DNA from: Oscillospiraceae bacterium
GTDB taxonomy: Bacteria > Bacillota > Clostridia > Oscillospirales > Acutalibacteraceae
Length of the DNA: 32,588 nt
Direction of reading: 5' to 3'
Assembly (NCBI GenBank): GCA_029098185.1
Contig: JAQXNV010000004.1
Span: 1 to 32,588 of the forward strand
Under the pieces are notes generated by a model, which searched no databases, was not told the origin of the DNA, and was given only the letters and a program-made list of their open reading frames with translations. The position numbers and the translations under genes were made by a program. Positions 25,759 to 32,588 of this stretch are shown here, piece by piece (the stretch's first letter is position 1; each line of letters opens with the position of its first letter).

Positions 25759-25788
25759 TTTACATACCTCCATACAAGTCTTTTCTTC

Positions 25789-25828
25789 CAAAACAAAAAG
25801 CACCCGCCGGCCTGGCCGGTGAGTGCTT
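25789..25828 (-). terminator. Riboswitch-controlled terminator of metK
   Basis: AAGCACTCACCGGCC and GGCCGGCGGGTGCTT (within 25798-25828) pair with one or two mismatches and are followed on the minus strand by TTTTTGTTTT. It follows the SAM-I aptamer directly; SAM binding should free this hairpin and stop transcription before metK. Confidence 0.9.
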
Positions 25829-25832
25829 CAAA

Positions 25833-25927
25833 CCTCATCTTTCGGCGCAGCCGCAGGAATTGGCACCTTGCTCCTCGCAGGTTGCCGGACATCATCGGGC
25901 CTGTTCCCTCCGTCACTCTTGATAAGG
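25833..25927 (-). ncRNA. SAM-I (S-box) riboswitch aptamer
   Basis: The minus strand carries the S-box core in order: a P1 strand CCTTATC, AAGAGTGACGGAGGGA, GGCCCGATGATGTCCGGCAAC (the AAC follows the P2/P3 arms), AGGTGCCAATTCCTGC, GAAAGATGAGG. CCTTATC (25921-25927) and GATGAGG (25833-25839) form P1 with 7 pairs including one G-T. Kink-turn GATGA/CGGAGGGA-type and the pseudoknot elements fit the consensus. It lies between the metK promoter and terminator. Confidence 0.97.
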
Positions 25928-25950
25928 GGCTATTGAATTTGTTGTTTTTA

Positions 25951-25979
25951 ATTATACTATAACAGTCGGGATTTGTAAA
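25951..25979 (-). promoter_or_regulatory. Promoter of metK
   Basis: TTTACA (25974-25979) and TATAAT (25951-25956) on the minus strand with a 17-base spacer. Transcription should start near 25944, about 17 bases before the aptamer. Confidence 0.85.
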
Positions 25980-26034
25980 TGGGTTTTTCGTTCAATTTTT
26001 ATTTTTGGTAACCCTGTCACAAAATACGCTATTT

Positions 26035-27864
26035 TTATGCTGCTTTTTCAGCAGAGGCTCTCGGCTGGGCGGCAAATTCCCGCAGCATCTCCTGGAGAAC
26101 TGGAAAAGTTTGGGCGCCGGAATCCATGACAAAGGTGTGGAACAGCTTATCCGTATATTGATCCCCCAGCAATGCCTTGGCCTGTGCTTTTAGCTCCAGC
26201 ATCTCCAGATAGCCGACAGTATAGCACAGTGTATCGCCGGGAGACGATACGATGCTCTGATACAGCGCGTCATTGTACTGGTCCGTGCCCATACACGTTT
26301 CGAGCAAGCGGTAAACATCCTCCTTGGACCATCCCACATAATGGAAGCCAATATCGCAGATGTCCGTTAAGGCCTGGATGCTCATGATCTGGTTTTCTGC
26401 CTGTGATTGCTGCTGTTTTGACAAGTTTAGATCCTGCAAGCAGTCTATCTCTACATAGGTGGCCCAGCCTTCTGTGCGGCCTAGGCAGGACAGAGAAAGT
26501 AAGTTTTCCAATGGATGGACACTATGCTGGCTCTGATATGCGGCTTCGTACATATGGCCGGGGATGCCTTCATGGAAAATGGTGGTGACAGCCTCCACTG
26601 GGTTTTCCTGTTCGTTCTCGCCAAAATAAAGCTTCATCGTTTCCTGGCCGTCGATAGGCGGCTGTTGAAAATAAGCCAGTATATTGTTTCCTTCTTGCTC
26701 AGCCTTGTCCATCTTCTCGGCTTCATAGCGCACCTGCGGCATGGCGGGATAATCATCCTCCATGGCCGTCTCGATAAAGTTCAGCACCCCTTTCACATCG
26801 CTGCTGACTACCGGCAATGACGGCGTCGGTTCCTCCGCTGTCTGCTGTGCTCGCTCCACAATGTCATCCAGGTAATCAATCAGTTTTTGCTGAAGCTCCT
26901 CCGGCGGCGTATCGGTACTGCAACGGGAACGCACCAGTTGTGCATAATATGCTTTGCCGCCCGCTGTATCGCAGAGCCGGTCGGAACGTTGATCGTCATC
27001 CCGGTTTTTCATCTCCGTAAGAGATGCTTTCAACGATTGGTACGCCGGAAAATAATACGTTTCCATTAACGCTTTGTTTTGTTTTTTGTATGCCGCTTTT
27101 TCTGCTTTTGTCAAAAAATCCACTTGCTCCAGCCGTTTTTCAAAGGAGGTTGTCAGATAATGGTCCTTCTGGTTTTCCAAAAAGCCGTCGCACTGCTCGA
27201 TGGCCCTATCCAACTGAATGTCATTGGGTAGCAAGTCCTGTTGCGCTTGCTTTTCTGCCTGCGCCAGGGCAGATGCAAAAAAATCAGGGATGCCTTTGAG
27301 CAGGCGAAGATAATTTTTTACATCGGTTTCATTCCGAAAAACGTATGCCTTTAACATAGCGCTGACGCCTGCCTGCACACCGGCCGTCGTATCAAAATAA
27401 TTTTCATACAGATTATCGCTGTCTGCCTCTTGCCCATTATCCAAATAATTGCTCTTCATCTCCGCATACAGGCGCTGCTGATCTTTGGTGAGCTTCTGCG
27501 GTTCGATGGCCTCCAGGCGGGAAATTAGCTGTGCTTGTTGTGGATCCTCATTTTCCGCTTGGGACAGGTCGCCCCAGGTGCCGGCATCAATACTGTCCAG
27601 TCCCAGCTTTTCCGGGTCCTGCACCATCGGATTGACGCTGTATGGCTCCGCCTGAAACGACAGCAGCAGAAATTCATCGCAAAGGGACAAAAATTCTGTC
27701 TGCTCCTGCTGTTTTTCTGCTTCTGAATAAATGGCGCTCTGCGATGGCGTAGGGGATCCCCTGTCCTCTGTCCCACCGCCGCAGGCCGTGACCGACAGAA
27801 CGAGGGATACGGCTAACAGGACGGCAAGGAGCCGTTTTGGCCAGATACTTCCATGCTTTTTCAT
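26035..27864 (-). CDS. DUF885 lipoprotein, putative metal-dependent peptidase-like
   Basis: A 609-residue extracytoplasmic protein. The first 28 residues are a lipoprotein signal: basic KKHGSIWPKR, a hydrophobic stretch, and the lipobox VTAC with Cys28 as the lipid-bearing residue, then a Ser/Thr/Pro/Gly linker. The rest is helical and matches the DUF885 family, whose central signature HEGIPGH is at 431-437, with an HSVH and a glutamate (LGRTEGWATYVE) downstream; this looks like a zinc-peptidase active site (H, H and E), although the spacing is not the classical HEXXH and activity in the family is not established to my knowledge. AGGAG is 7 bases before the ATG; the TTG codon before it is not used. 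It has its own promoter; I see no good terminator after it. Confidence 0.9.
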   Translation of the reverse strand: MKKHGSIWPKRLLAVLLAVSLVLSVTACGGGTEDRGSPTPSQSAIYSEAEKQQEQTEFLSLCDEFLLLSFQAEPYSVNPMVQDPEKLGLDSIDAGTWGDLSQAENEDPQQAQLISRLEAIEPQKLTKDQQRLYAEMKSNYLDNGQEADSDNLYENYFDTTAGVQAGVSAMLKAYVFRNETDVKNYLRLLKGIPDFFASALAQAEKQAQQDLLPNDIQLDRAIEQCDGFLENQKDHYLTTSFEKRLEQVDFLTKAEKAAYKKQNKALMETYYFPAYQSLKASLTEMKNRDDDQRSDRLCDTAGGKAYYAQLVRSRCSTDTPPEELQQKLIDYLDDIVERAQQTAEEPTPSLPVVSSDVKGVLNFIETAMEDDYPAMPQVRYEAEKMDKAEQEGNNILAYFQQPPIDGQETMKLYFGENEQENPVEAVTTIFHEGIPGHMYEAAYQSQHSVHPLENLLSLSCLGRTEGWATYVEIDCLQDLNLSKQQQSQAENQIMSIQALTDICDIGFHYVGWSKEDVYRLLETCMGTDQYNDALYQSIVSSPGDTLCYTVGYLEMLELKAQAKALLGDQYTDKLFHTFVMDSGAQTFPVLQEMLREFAAQPRASAEKAA

Positions 27865-27904
27865 CAAGCTTCTCCTTTCTCATCCAAAAACAAGAACCGA
27901 ACAA

Positions 27905-27933
27905 ATCATATCACAGAAGAAAATTTTCCGCAA
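27905..27933 (-). promoter_or_regulatory. Promoter of the DUF885 lipoprotein gene
   Basis: TTGCGG (27928-27933) and TATGAT (27905-27910) on the minus strand with a 17-base spacer, between the tuf terminator and the start codon. Confidence 0.6.
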
Positions 27934-27950
27934 GGCAACGCCTTTGGACA

Positions 27951-27986
27951 AAACAAAAAGGCACAGCCCTTTTTGGACTGCGCCTT
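27951..27986 (-). terminator. Terminator of the str operon, after tuf
   Basis: AAGGCGCAGTCC and GGCTGTGCCTT (27975-27986 with 27958-27968) pair with one bulge and one G-T around a short loop, followed by TTTTTGTTTT on the minus strand. Confidence 0.88.
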
Positions 27987-28026
27987 CTTTATTGGTGAAA
28001 ATACGATACGATATTCGTATTAGGAA

Positions 28027-29229
28027 TTACTCCTCAACCTCGATAACAGCACCGGAACCAACGGTACGGCCGCCTTCACGGATAGCGAAACGGAGGCCCT
28101 TCTCGATAGCGATTGGGGTGATGAGCTCAACTTCCATCTCAACGTTATCGCCCGGTACGCACATCTCAGTGCCTTCTGGCAGCTTGATCACGCCGGTAAC
28201 GTCAGTTGTTCTGAAGTAGAACTGTGGACGATAGTTGTTGAAGAAAGGAGTGTGACGACCACCCTCGTCCTTGGTCAGAACGTAAACCTGGCCCTTGAAC
28301 TTGGTGTGTGGGTTGATGGTGCCTGGCTTTGCCAGAACCTGACCACGCTCGATCTCAGTTCTCTGCACGCCACGGAGCAGAACGCCAACGTTGTCGCCAG
28401 CCTCTGCGAAGTCCAGAACCTTTCTGAACATCTCCAGACCTGTAACAACAACCTTTCTTCTCTCCTCGGTGAGACCGATGATCTCAACTTCCTCGGATAC
28501 CTTAATGACGCCACGCTCAACTCGACCGGTAGCAACAGTACCACGGCCGGTGATGGTGAAAACGTCCTCAACAGGCATCAGGAATGGCTTTGCATCGTCA
28601 CGCTCTGGTGTTGGGATGAAGGTGTCAACAGCGTCCATCAGCTCACGGATGCAAGCATACTCAGGAGCGTTGATGTCGGTGGAGGTGGACTCCAGAACCT
28701 TCAGCGCAGAACCACGGATGATCGGTGTGTCATCGCCTGGGAAGTCATACTCGTTCAGCAGCTCACGGATCTCCATCTCAACGAGATCGAGGAGCTCTTC
28801 GTCGTCAACCTGATCGCACTTGTTCATGAAAACAACGATGTACGGAACGCCAACCTGACGAGCCAGCAGGATGTGCTCTCTTGTCTGCGGCATCGGGCCG
28901 TCAGCAGCGGAAACAACCAGGATTGCACCGTCCATCTGTGCAGCACCGGTGATCATGTTCTTAACATAGTCGGCGTGGCCTGGGCAGTCAACGTGAGCAT
29001 AGTGACGGGTGTCTGTCTGATACTCAACGTGGGAAGTGTTGATTGTGATACCACGAGCTCTCTCTTCTGGAGCCTTATCGATGTTTGCATAATCAACAAA
29101 GTCTGCCTCACCGTTCAAGTTGAGAACCTTTGTGATCGCAGCGGTCAGAGTAGTCTTACCATGGTCAACGTGACCGATGGTACCGATGTTTACGTGCGGT
29201 TTGCTTCTTTCAAATTTTGCCTTTGCCAT
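28027..29229 (-). CDS. tuf: Elongation factor Tu
   Basis: GTPase that brings aminoacyl-tRNA to the ribosome; 400 residues. P-loop GHVDHGKT (19-26), switch [26 protein letters not shown] (G3), NKCDQVDD (G4) and GSALK (G5), then domains 2 and 3 ([44 protein letters not shown]). The base composition is biased to CTG, ACC, GTT, ATC-type codons, as expected for a very highly expressed gene. GGGAGGA is about 8 bases before the ATG. It lies 109 bases after fusA, with an internal promoter in that gap, so it can be made in excess over the rest of the operon. Confidence 0.99.
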   Translation of the reverse strand: MAKAKFERSKPHVNIGTIGHVDHGKTTLTAAITKVLNLNGEADFVDYANIDKAPEERARGITINTSHVEYQTDTRHYAHVDCPGHADYVKNMITGAAQMDGAILVVSAADGPMPQTREHILLARQVGVPYIVVFMNKCDQVDDEELLDLVEMEIRELLNEYDFPGDDTPIIRGSALKVLESTSTDINAPEYACIRELMDAVDTFIPTPERDDAKPFLMPVEDVFTITGRGTVATGRVERGVIKVSEEVEIIGLTEERRKVVVTGLEMFRKVLDFAEAGDNVGVLLRGVQRTEIERGQVLAKPGTINPHTKFKGQVYVLTKDEGGRHTPFFNNYRPQFYFRTTDVTGVIKLPEGTEMCVPGDNVEMEVELITPIAIEKGLRFAIREGGRTVGSGAVIEVEE

Positions 29230-29285
29230 TGGAATTCCTCCCTTTAATAGAATAATTCAGTGGTTTTATAAACGCTTATATCTTG

Positions 29286-29314
29286 ATTCTACCAACGATT
29301 TTGTAAAAAATCAA
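29286..29314 (-). promoter_or_regulatory. Internal promoter of tuf within an inverted repeat
   Basis: TTGATT (29309-29314) and TAGAAT (29286-29291) on the minus strand with a 17-base spacer. The two hexamers lie in the arms of a perfect 9-bp inverted repeat (29280-29288 and 29309-29317). Confidence 0.6.
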
Positions 29315-29338
29315 GATGCTACTTGGTAAAAGTTACGC

Positions 29339-31420
29339 TTAGTCCTCTTTCTTGCCGCGAGCAGCCATGATCTCCTCGCCGATGGACTTCGGAACCTCAG
29401 CATAGTGGCTCGGCTCCATGGTGTACTGACCACGGCCCTGTGTCTTGGAACGCATATCGGTTGCGTAACCAAACATCTCGGACAGCGGCACGTTGGCATT
29501 GATCTGCTGTGCGCCCGGCAGTGCATCCATACCCAGGATCATGCCGCGGCGGGCATTCAGGTCGCCGATGACGTCGCCCATGTAGTCCTCTGGAACAATA
29601 ACGGTAACCTTCATGATCGGCTCCAGCAGAACCGGGTCTGCCTTTCTGAGAGCTTCCTTGATCGCCATAGAACCGGCGATCTTAAAGGCCATTTCAGAGG
29701 AGTCAACTTCGTGATAAGAACCATCGTACAGTGTGACCTTGACGTCTACGACATTGTAGCCAGCCAGAACACCGCTGAGCAGTGCGCCCTGAATACCCTG
29801 GTCAACTGCCGGGATGTATTCCTTCGGGATCGCGCCGCCAACAACAGCGTTGACAAACTCGTAGCCCTTTTCTGGGTTCGGCTCCAGCTTGATCTTAACG
29901 TGACCGTACTGGCCCTTACCACCGGACTGTCTGGCGTACTTCATGTCGACATCGGCGTTCTTGCGGCAGGTCTCCTTATAAGCAACCTGCGGCTTACCGA
30001 CGTTTGCCTCGACCTTAAATTCCCTGAGGAGACGGTCGACGATGATCTCCAGATGGAGCTCACCCATACCGGCAATGATGGTCTGACCGGTTTCTTCATC
30101 TGTATATGCCTTGAAGGTCGGATCTTCTTCTGCCAGCTTTGCCAGGGCAATGCCCATCTTCTCTTGACCGGCCTTTGTCTTTGGCTCGATGGCAACACGG
30201 ATAACCGGCTCCGGGAACTCCATGGATTCCAGGATGATCGGGTGCTTCTCGTCGCAGAGGGTATCACCGGTCGTGGTGTTCTTCAGACCAACTGCTGCGG
30301 CGATGTCGCCGGCGTAAACGGTCTCCAGATCCTGTCTGTGGTTTGCGTGCATCTGGAGGATACGGCCGATTCTCTCGTTCTTATCCTTGGTGGAGTTGTA
30401 AACGGTAGAACCTGCGTTGACTGTACCAGAGTACACACGGAAGAAGCACAGCTTACCGACAAAGGGGTCGGTTGCGATCTTAAAGGCCAGTGCGGAGAAT
30501 GGCTCATCATCGGATGCCTTTCTCGTGTCTTCCTCACCGGTTTCTGGGTTGATGCCCTTCATGTCCGGAATATCGGTCGGCGCTGGCATATAGGCGATGA
30601 TCGCGTCGAGGAGCTTCTGCACGCCCTTATTTCTGTAAGAGGTACCGCAGCAAACAGGGATCATCTGATTGTTCAGCGTGGCCTTACGGATGCAGGCCAT
30701 GATCTCTTCCTTGGTGATCTCCTCGCCCATGAGATATTTCTCCATGAGCTCGTCATCCTGCTCTGCTACGTGCTCCAGCAGCTCCGTGTGGTATTGCTGT
30801 GCCTTCTCCAGCATATCGGCAGGAATCTCTTCCTCGCGCATATCCTTGCCCAGGTCGTCGTAATAAACTTCCGCTTTCATCTCGACCAGGTCAATGATGC
30901 CGCGGAAAGTATCCTCACTGCCGATCGGCAGCTGGATCGGCACCGCGTTACATTTGAGACGGTCTTTCATCATCTGCACGACTCTGTAGAAGTCAGCGCC
31001 CATGATGTCCATCTTATTGACATATGCCATACGCGGTACTTTGTATTCGTCTGCCTGACGCCATACGGTTTCAGACTGTGGCTCAACACCGCCCTTGGCG
31101 CAGAAAACAGTCACGGAGCCGTCCAGCACTCTCAGGGAACGCTCAACTTCAACGGTGAAGTCAACGTGGCCTGGGGTGTCGATGATGTTCAGTCTGTGGC
31201 CCTTCCAGAAACAGGTGGTGGCAGCAGAAGTGATGGTAATACCTCTCTCCTGCTCCTGTGCCATCCAGTCCATGGTTGCGGAGCCATCGTGTGTTTCACC
31301 CAGCTTGTGGTTCACACCTGTGTAGAACAAAATACGTTCTGTTGTTGTTGTTTTACCGGCGTCAATATGCGCCATGATGCCGATATTACGAGTTAAATCA
31401 AGTGATACCTGCCTTGCCAT
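29339..31420 (-). CDS. fusA: Elongation factor G
   Basis: Translocase GTPase of the ribosome, 693 residues. P-loop AHIDAGKT (17-24), switch [33 protein letters not shown] (G3), [10 protein letters not shown] (G4), then the domain II, III, IV and V order typical of EF-G ([72 protein letters not shown] in pieces: [18 protein letters not shown]). AAGGAGG lies in front of the ATG. 36 bases separate it from rpsG, so the genes are cotranscribed. It is the canonical EF-G type: length and the domain IV loop show no insertion. Confidence 0.99.
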   Translation of the reverse strand: MARQVSLDLTRNIGIMAHIDAGKTTTTERILFYTGVNHKLGETHDGSATMDWMAQEQERGITITSAATTCFWKGHRLNIIDTPGHVDFTVEVERSLRVLDGSVTVFCAKGGVEPQSETVWRQADEYKVPRMAYVNKMDIMGADFYRVVQMMKDRLKCNAVPIQLPIGSEDTFRGIIDLVEMKAEVYYDDLGKDMREEEIPADMLEKAQQYHTELLEHVAEQDDELMEKYLMGEEITKEEIMACIRKATLNNQMIPVCCGTSYRNKGVQKLLDAIIAYMPAPTDIPDMKGINPETGEEDTRKASDDEPFSALAFKIATDPFVGKLCFFRVYSGTVNAGSTVYNSTKDKNERIGRILQMHANHRQDLETVYAGDIAAAVGLKNTTTGDTLCDEKHPIILESMEFPEPVIRVAIEPKTKAGQEKMGIALAKLAEEDPTFKAYTDEETGQTIIAGMGELHLEIIVDRLLREFKVEANVGKPQVAYKETCRKNADVDMKYARQSGGKGQYGHVKIKLEPNPEKGYEFVNAVVGGAIPKEYIPAVDQGIQGALLSGVLAGYNVVDVKVTLYDGSYHEVDSSEMAFKIAGSMAIKEALRKADPVLLEPIMKVTVIVPEDYMGDVIGDLNARRGMILGMDALPGAQQINANVPLSEMFGYATDMRSKTQGRGQYTMEPSHYAEVPKSIGEEIMAARGKKED

Positions 31421-31456
31421 AGCTTCCTCCTTAATGCTTGAATCAGATTGGGTAGA

Positions 31457-31927
31457 TTACCATCTGTAGTGTGCGAATGCCTTGTTGGCCTCTGCCATCT
31501 TGTGTGTATCGTCACGCTTCTTGGCAGCGCCGCCGGCACCGTTCACAGCATCGAGGATTTCGGCTGCAAGTCTTTCTTTCATGGTCTTTTCGCCTCTGAG
31601 TCTGGCGTAGTTGGTCAGCCAGCGCAGACCGAGTGTCTGTCTTCTCTCAGGACGGACCTCCATTGGAACCTGGTATGTGGCACCACCAACACGGCGGGCC
31701 TTAACCTCCAGTGCAGGCATTACGTTCTCCATTGCCTGTTCGAAAACCTCCAATGGATCTTTTCCTGTCTTTTCCTGCACGATCTCAAACGCACCATAAA
31801 CGATCTTCTGAGCAACGCCCTTCTTACCGTCTAACATAATGTTGTTGATCAGTCTTGTGACCAGCTTGGAATTGTACAGCGGGTCGGCCAAAACGTCACG
31901 CTTTGCTATAGAGCCTCTTCTTGGCAC
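31457..31927 (-). CDS. rpsG: Ribosomal protein S7
   Basis: Small-subunit protein that nucleates the 3' domain of 16S rRNA and can autoregulate its operon. The start is the GTG at 31927: GGAGGG is 7 bases in front and the product then begins [20 protein letters not shown], as in other S7 proteins, with the normal 156 residues. A longer frame from 31996 would add 23 unrelated residues. The remaining parts [61 protein letters not shown] and [15 protein letters not shown] are standard. It has a probable own promoter directly upstream. Confidence 0.98.
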   Translation of the reverse strand: MPRRGSIAKRDVLADPLYNSKLVTRLINNIMLDGKKGVAQKIVYGAFEIVQEKTGKDPLEVFEQAMENVMPALEVKARRVGGATYQVPMEVRPERRQTLGLRWLTNYARLRGEKTMKERLAAEILDAVNGAGGAAKKRDDTHKMAEANKAFAHYRW

Positions 31928-32135
31928 TTTGCTTCCCTCCTTCACATAAATAATGATATCATTGGTACTCGAAAGCGACAAACTCCCGTTGGCCAATACA
32001 GAGGCGGTTTTATTATCTCGTCAAAAATCATTTGCCAAAATATATGAAAACGCCGCTGCATTGTGCTGTGTGATGATTTCATACACAAGCAGCCGTTCGG
32101 ATTGTGTCAAAACTTTTGTCTTTCTGCCTTACCAA
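31928..32135. other. rpsL-rpsG intercistronic region
   Basis: The 208-base gap has no supported gene. On the minus strand it contains a stem TGTGT/ACACA (about 32066-32086) with flanking GCTGC/GCAGC, followed by TTTTCATATATTTT. This may be a weak terminator or an S7 binding site, because in E. coli S7 controls the operon between these two genes. A candidate promoter and a palindrome lie nearer rpsG. TGACGAG and AATAAAA-type A/T tracts fill the rest. Confidence 0.5.
31953..31981 (-). promoter_or_regulatory. Candidate promoter of rpsG-fusA with palindromic -10
   Basis: TTGTCG (31976-31981) and TATCAT (31953-31958) on the minus strand with 17 bases between them; TG one base before the -10 makes it an extended -10. 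The -10 lies in the perfect palindrome AATGATATCATT (31952-31963). Confidence 0.5.
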
Positions 32136-32561
32136 TTATTTCTTTGCGCCTTGCTTTGGACGCTTTGCACCGTACTTGGAACGAGCCTGCATACGGCCGG
32201 ATACACCTTGTGTATCAAGGGTACCACGAATAATGTGGTAACGCACACCTGGCAGGTCCTTTACACGACCACCGCGAATCATGACAACGCTGTGCTCCTG
32301 CAGGTTATGACCTACGCCGGGAATGTATGCACTCACCTCAATACCGTTGGAAAGCCGAACTCTGGCGATCTTTCTCAGGGCAGAGTTTGGTTTCTTTGGG
32401 GTTGCAGTCTTAACAGAAGTACAAACGCCGCGCTTCTGGGGAGAGTTCTGGTCTACAAATACTCTCTTCTTAGAGTTCCAGCCCTTCAAAAGTGCAGGAG
32501 CCTTTGCTTTCTTCTCGTGAACTGCTCTACCGGTATGCACCAATTGGTTAAATGTTGGCAT
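32136..32561 (-). CDS. rpsL: Ribosomal protein S12
   Basis: Decoding-centre protein of the small subunit, 141 residues, the long form found in Gram-positive bacteria. [20 protein letters not shown] is followed by an insert ([21 protein letters not shown] written as [19 protein letters not shown]) compared with the ~124-residue proteobacterial form, then [24 protein letters not shown], the lysine-rich loop linked to streptomycin action, [21 protein letters not shown] and [10 protein letters not shown]. The key lysines of [10 protein letters not shown] and RVKDLPG are wild-type in form. AGGAGGTG is 4-7 bases before the ATG. It opens the str operon; its promoter lies outside the window. Confidence 0.99.
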   Translation of the reverse strand: MPTFNQLVHTGRAVHEKKAKAPALLKGWNSKKRVFVDQNSPQKRGVCTSVKTATPKKPNSALRKIARVRLSNGIEVSAYIPGVGHNLQEHSVVMIRGGRVKDLPGVRYHIIRGTLDTQGVSGRMQARSKYGAKRPKQGAKK

Positions 32562-32588
32562 ACGACACCTCCTAACTTCGTTTTTTGT

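Noticed and set aside
25981..26034. A terminator after the DUF885 gene.
   Set aside because: Only an AAAATA-GCG-TATTTT element is present, too weak to claim.
28001..28020. ATACGA/TCGTAT inverted repeat just after the tuf stop.
   Set aside because: A 6-bp A/T-rich stem with no U-run; the strong terminator follows 15-50 bases later, so this is likely chance.
28252..29247. A 331-codon plus-strand frame opposite tuf.
   Set aside because: Same reason: an antisense shadow of a highly biased gene.
29405..31396. A 663-codon plus-strand frame opposite fusA.
   Set aside because: Opposite frames stay open in strongly codon-biased genes; fusA is unambiguous.

Overview
The window is a 32.6 kb piece of chromosome from a moderately GC-rich Gram-positive anaerobe. 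Class Clostridia is well supported and the order Oscillospirales is likely, though I cannot name a species. The evidence is an IreB-family protein, a perfect CIRCE element in front of groES-groEL, a SAM-I (S-box) riboswitch in front of metK, a CdaA/CdaR di-AMP pair, a long-form ribosomal protein S12, and strong AGGAGG-type ribosome binding sites. Almost everything is housekeeping. There are no tRNA or rRNA genes, insertion sequences, CRISPR arrays, phage modules or obvious foreign islands. After the first 3 kb, every gene lies on the minus strand.

Layout by coordinate. 1-3,000 (plus strand): the 3' part of pheT, then ireB and a small conserved-looking protein, each followed by a terminator. 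3,026-3,253 (minus): a 75-residue orphan with its own promoter. 3,396-10,300 (minus): a purine operon read purE-purM-purN-PurO-type IMP cyclohydrolase-stand-alone AICAR transformylase-purD, with a processive membrane glycosyltransferase at its tail. 10,301-10,801: a purE promoter, a 165-nt leader with a hairpin, and the groEL terminator. 10,802-12,866: groES-groEL with CIRCE and promoter. 12,990-16,638: DUF3343 protein, cysteine desulfurase-like enzyme, cdaA, cdaR. 16,728-17,999: amidase-SH3b protein and ispF. 18,106-22,486: a small membrane protein, recD2, comF, and an mreB-like gene. 22,602-24,510: a MarR regulator that overlaps a MATE exporter. 24,571-25,979: metK under a SAM-I riboswitch. 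26,035-27,933: a DUF885 lipoprotein. 28,027-32,561: the str operon rpsL-rpsG-fusA-tuf.

How the genes work together. The purine operon covers several steps from the early intermediates to IMP. The last two steps, done by one bifunctional PurH in most bacteria, are done here by two adjacent proteins, one of them of the type first described in archaea. purF, purL/Q/S, purC, purB and purK are not in the window. CdaA and CdaR make and tune c-di-AMP at the membrane. The amidase and MreB-like protein point to wall growth, and the str operon and pheT to translation. Regulation is unusually legible: most units show a sigma-A promoter with a 17-bp spacer and an intrinsic terminator. Several starts are not the first ATG (TTG for the MarR gene, GTG for rpsG).

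No clearly new multi-gene system is evident. The best leads are the split PurO/AICARFT pair, the purE leader, the DUF3343-desulfurase couple next to the c-di-AMP genes, a perfect 16-bp palindrome before the small plus-strand gene, and an inverted repeat that brackets an internal tuf promoter.
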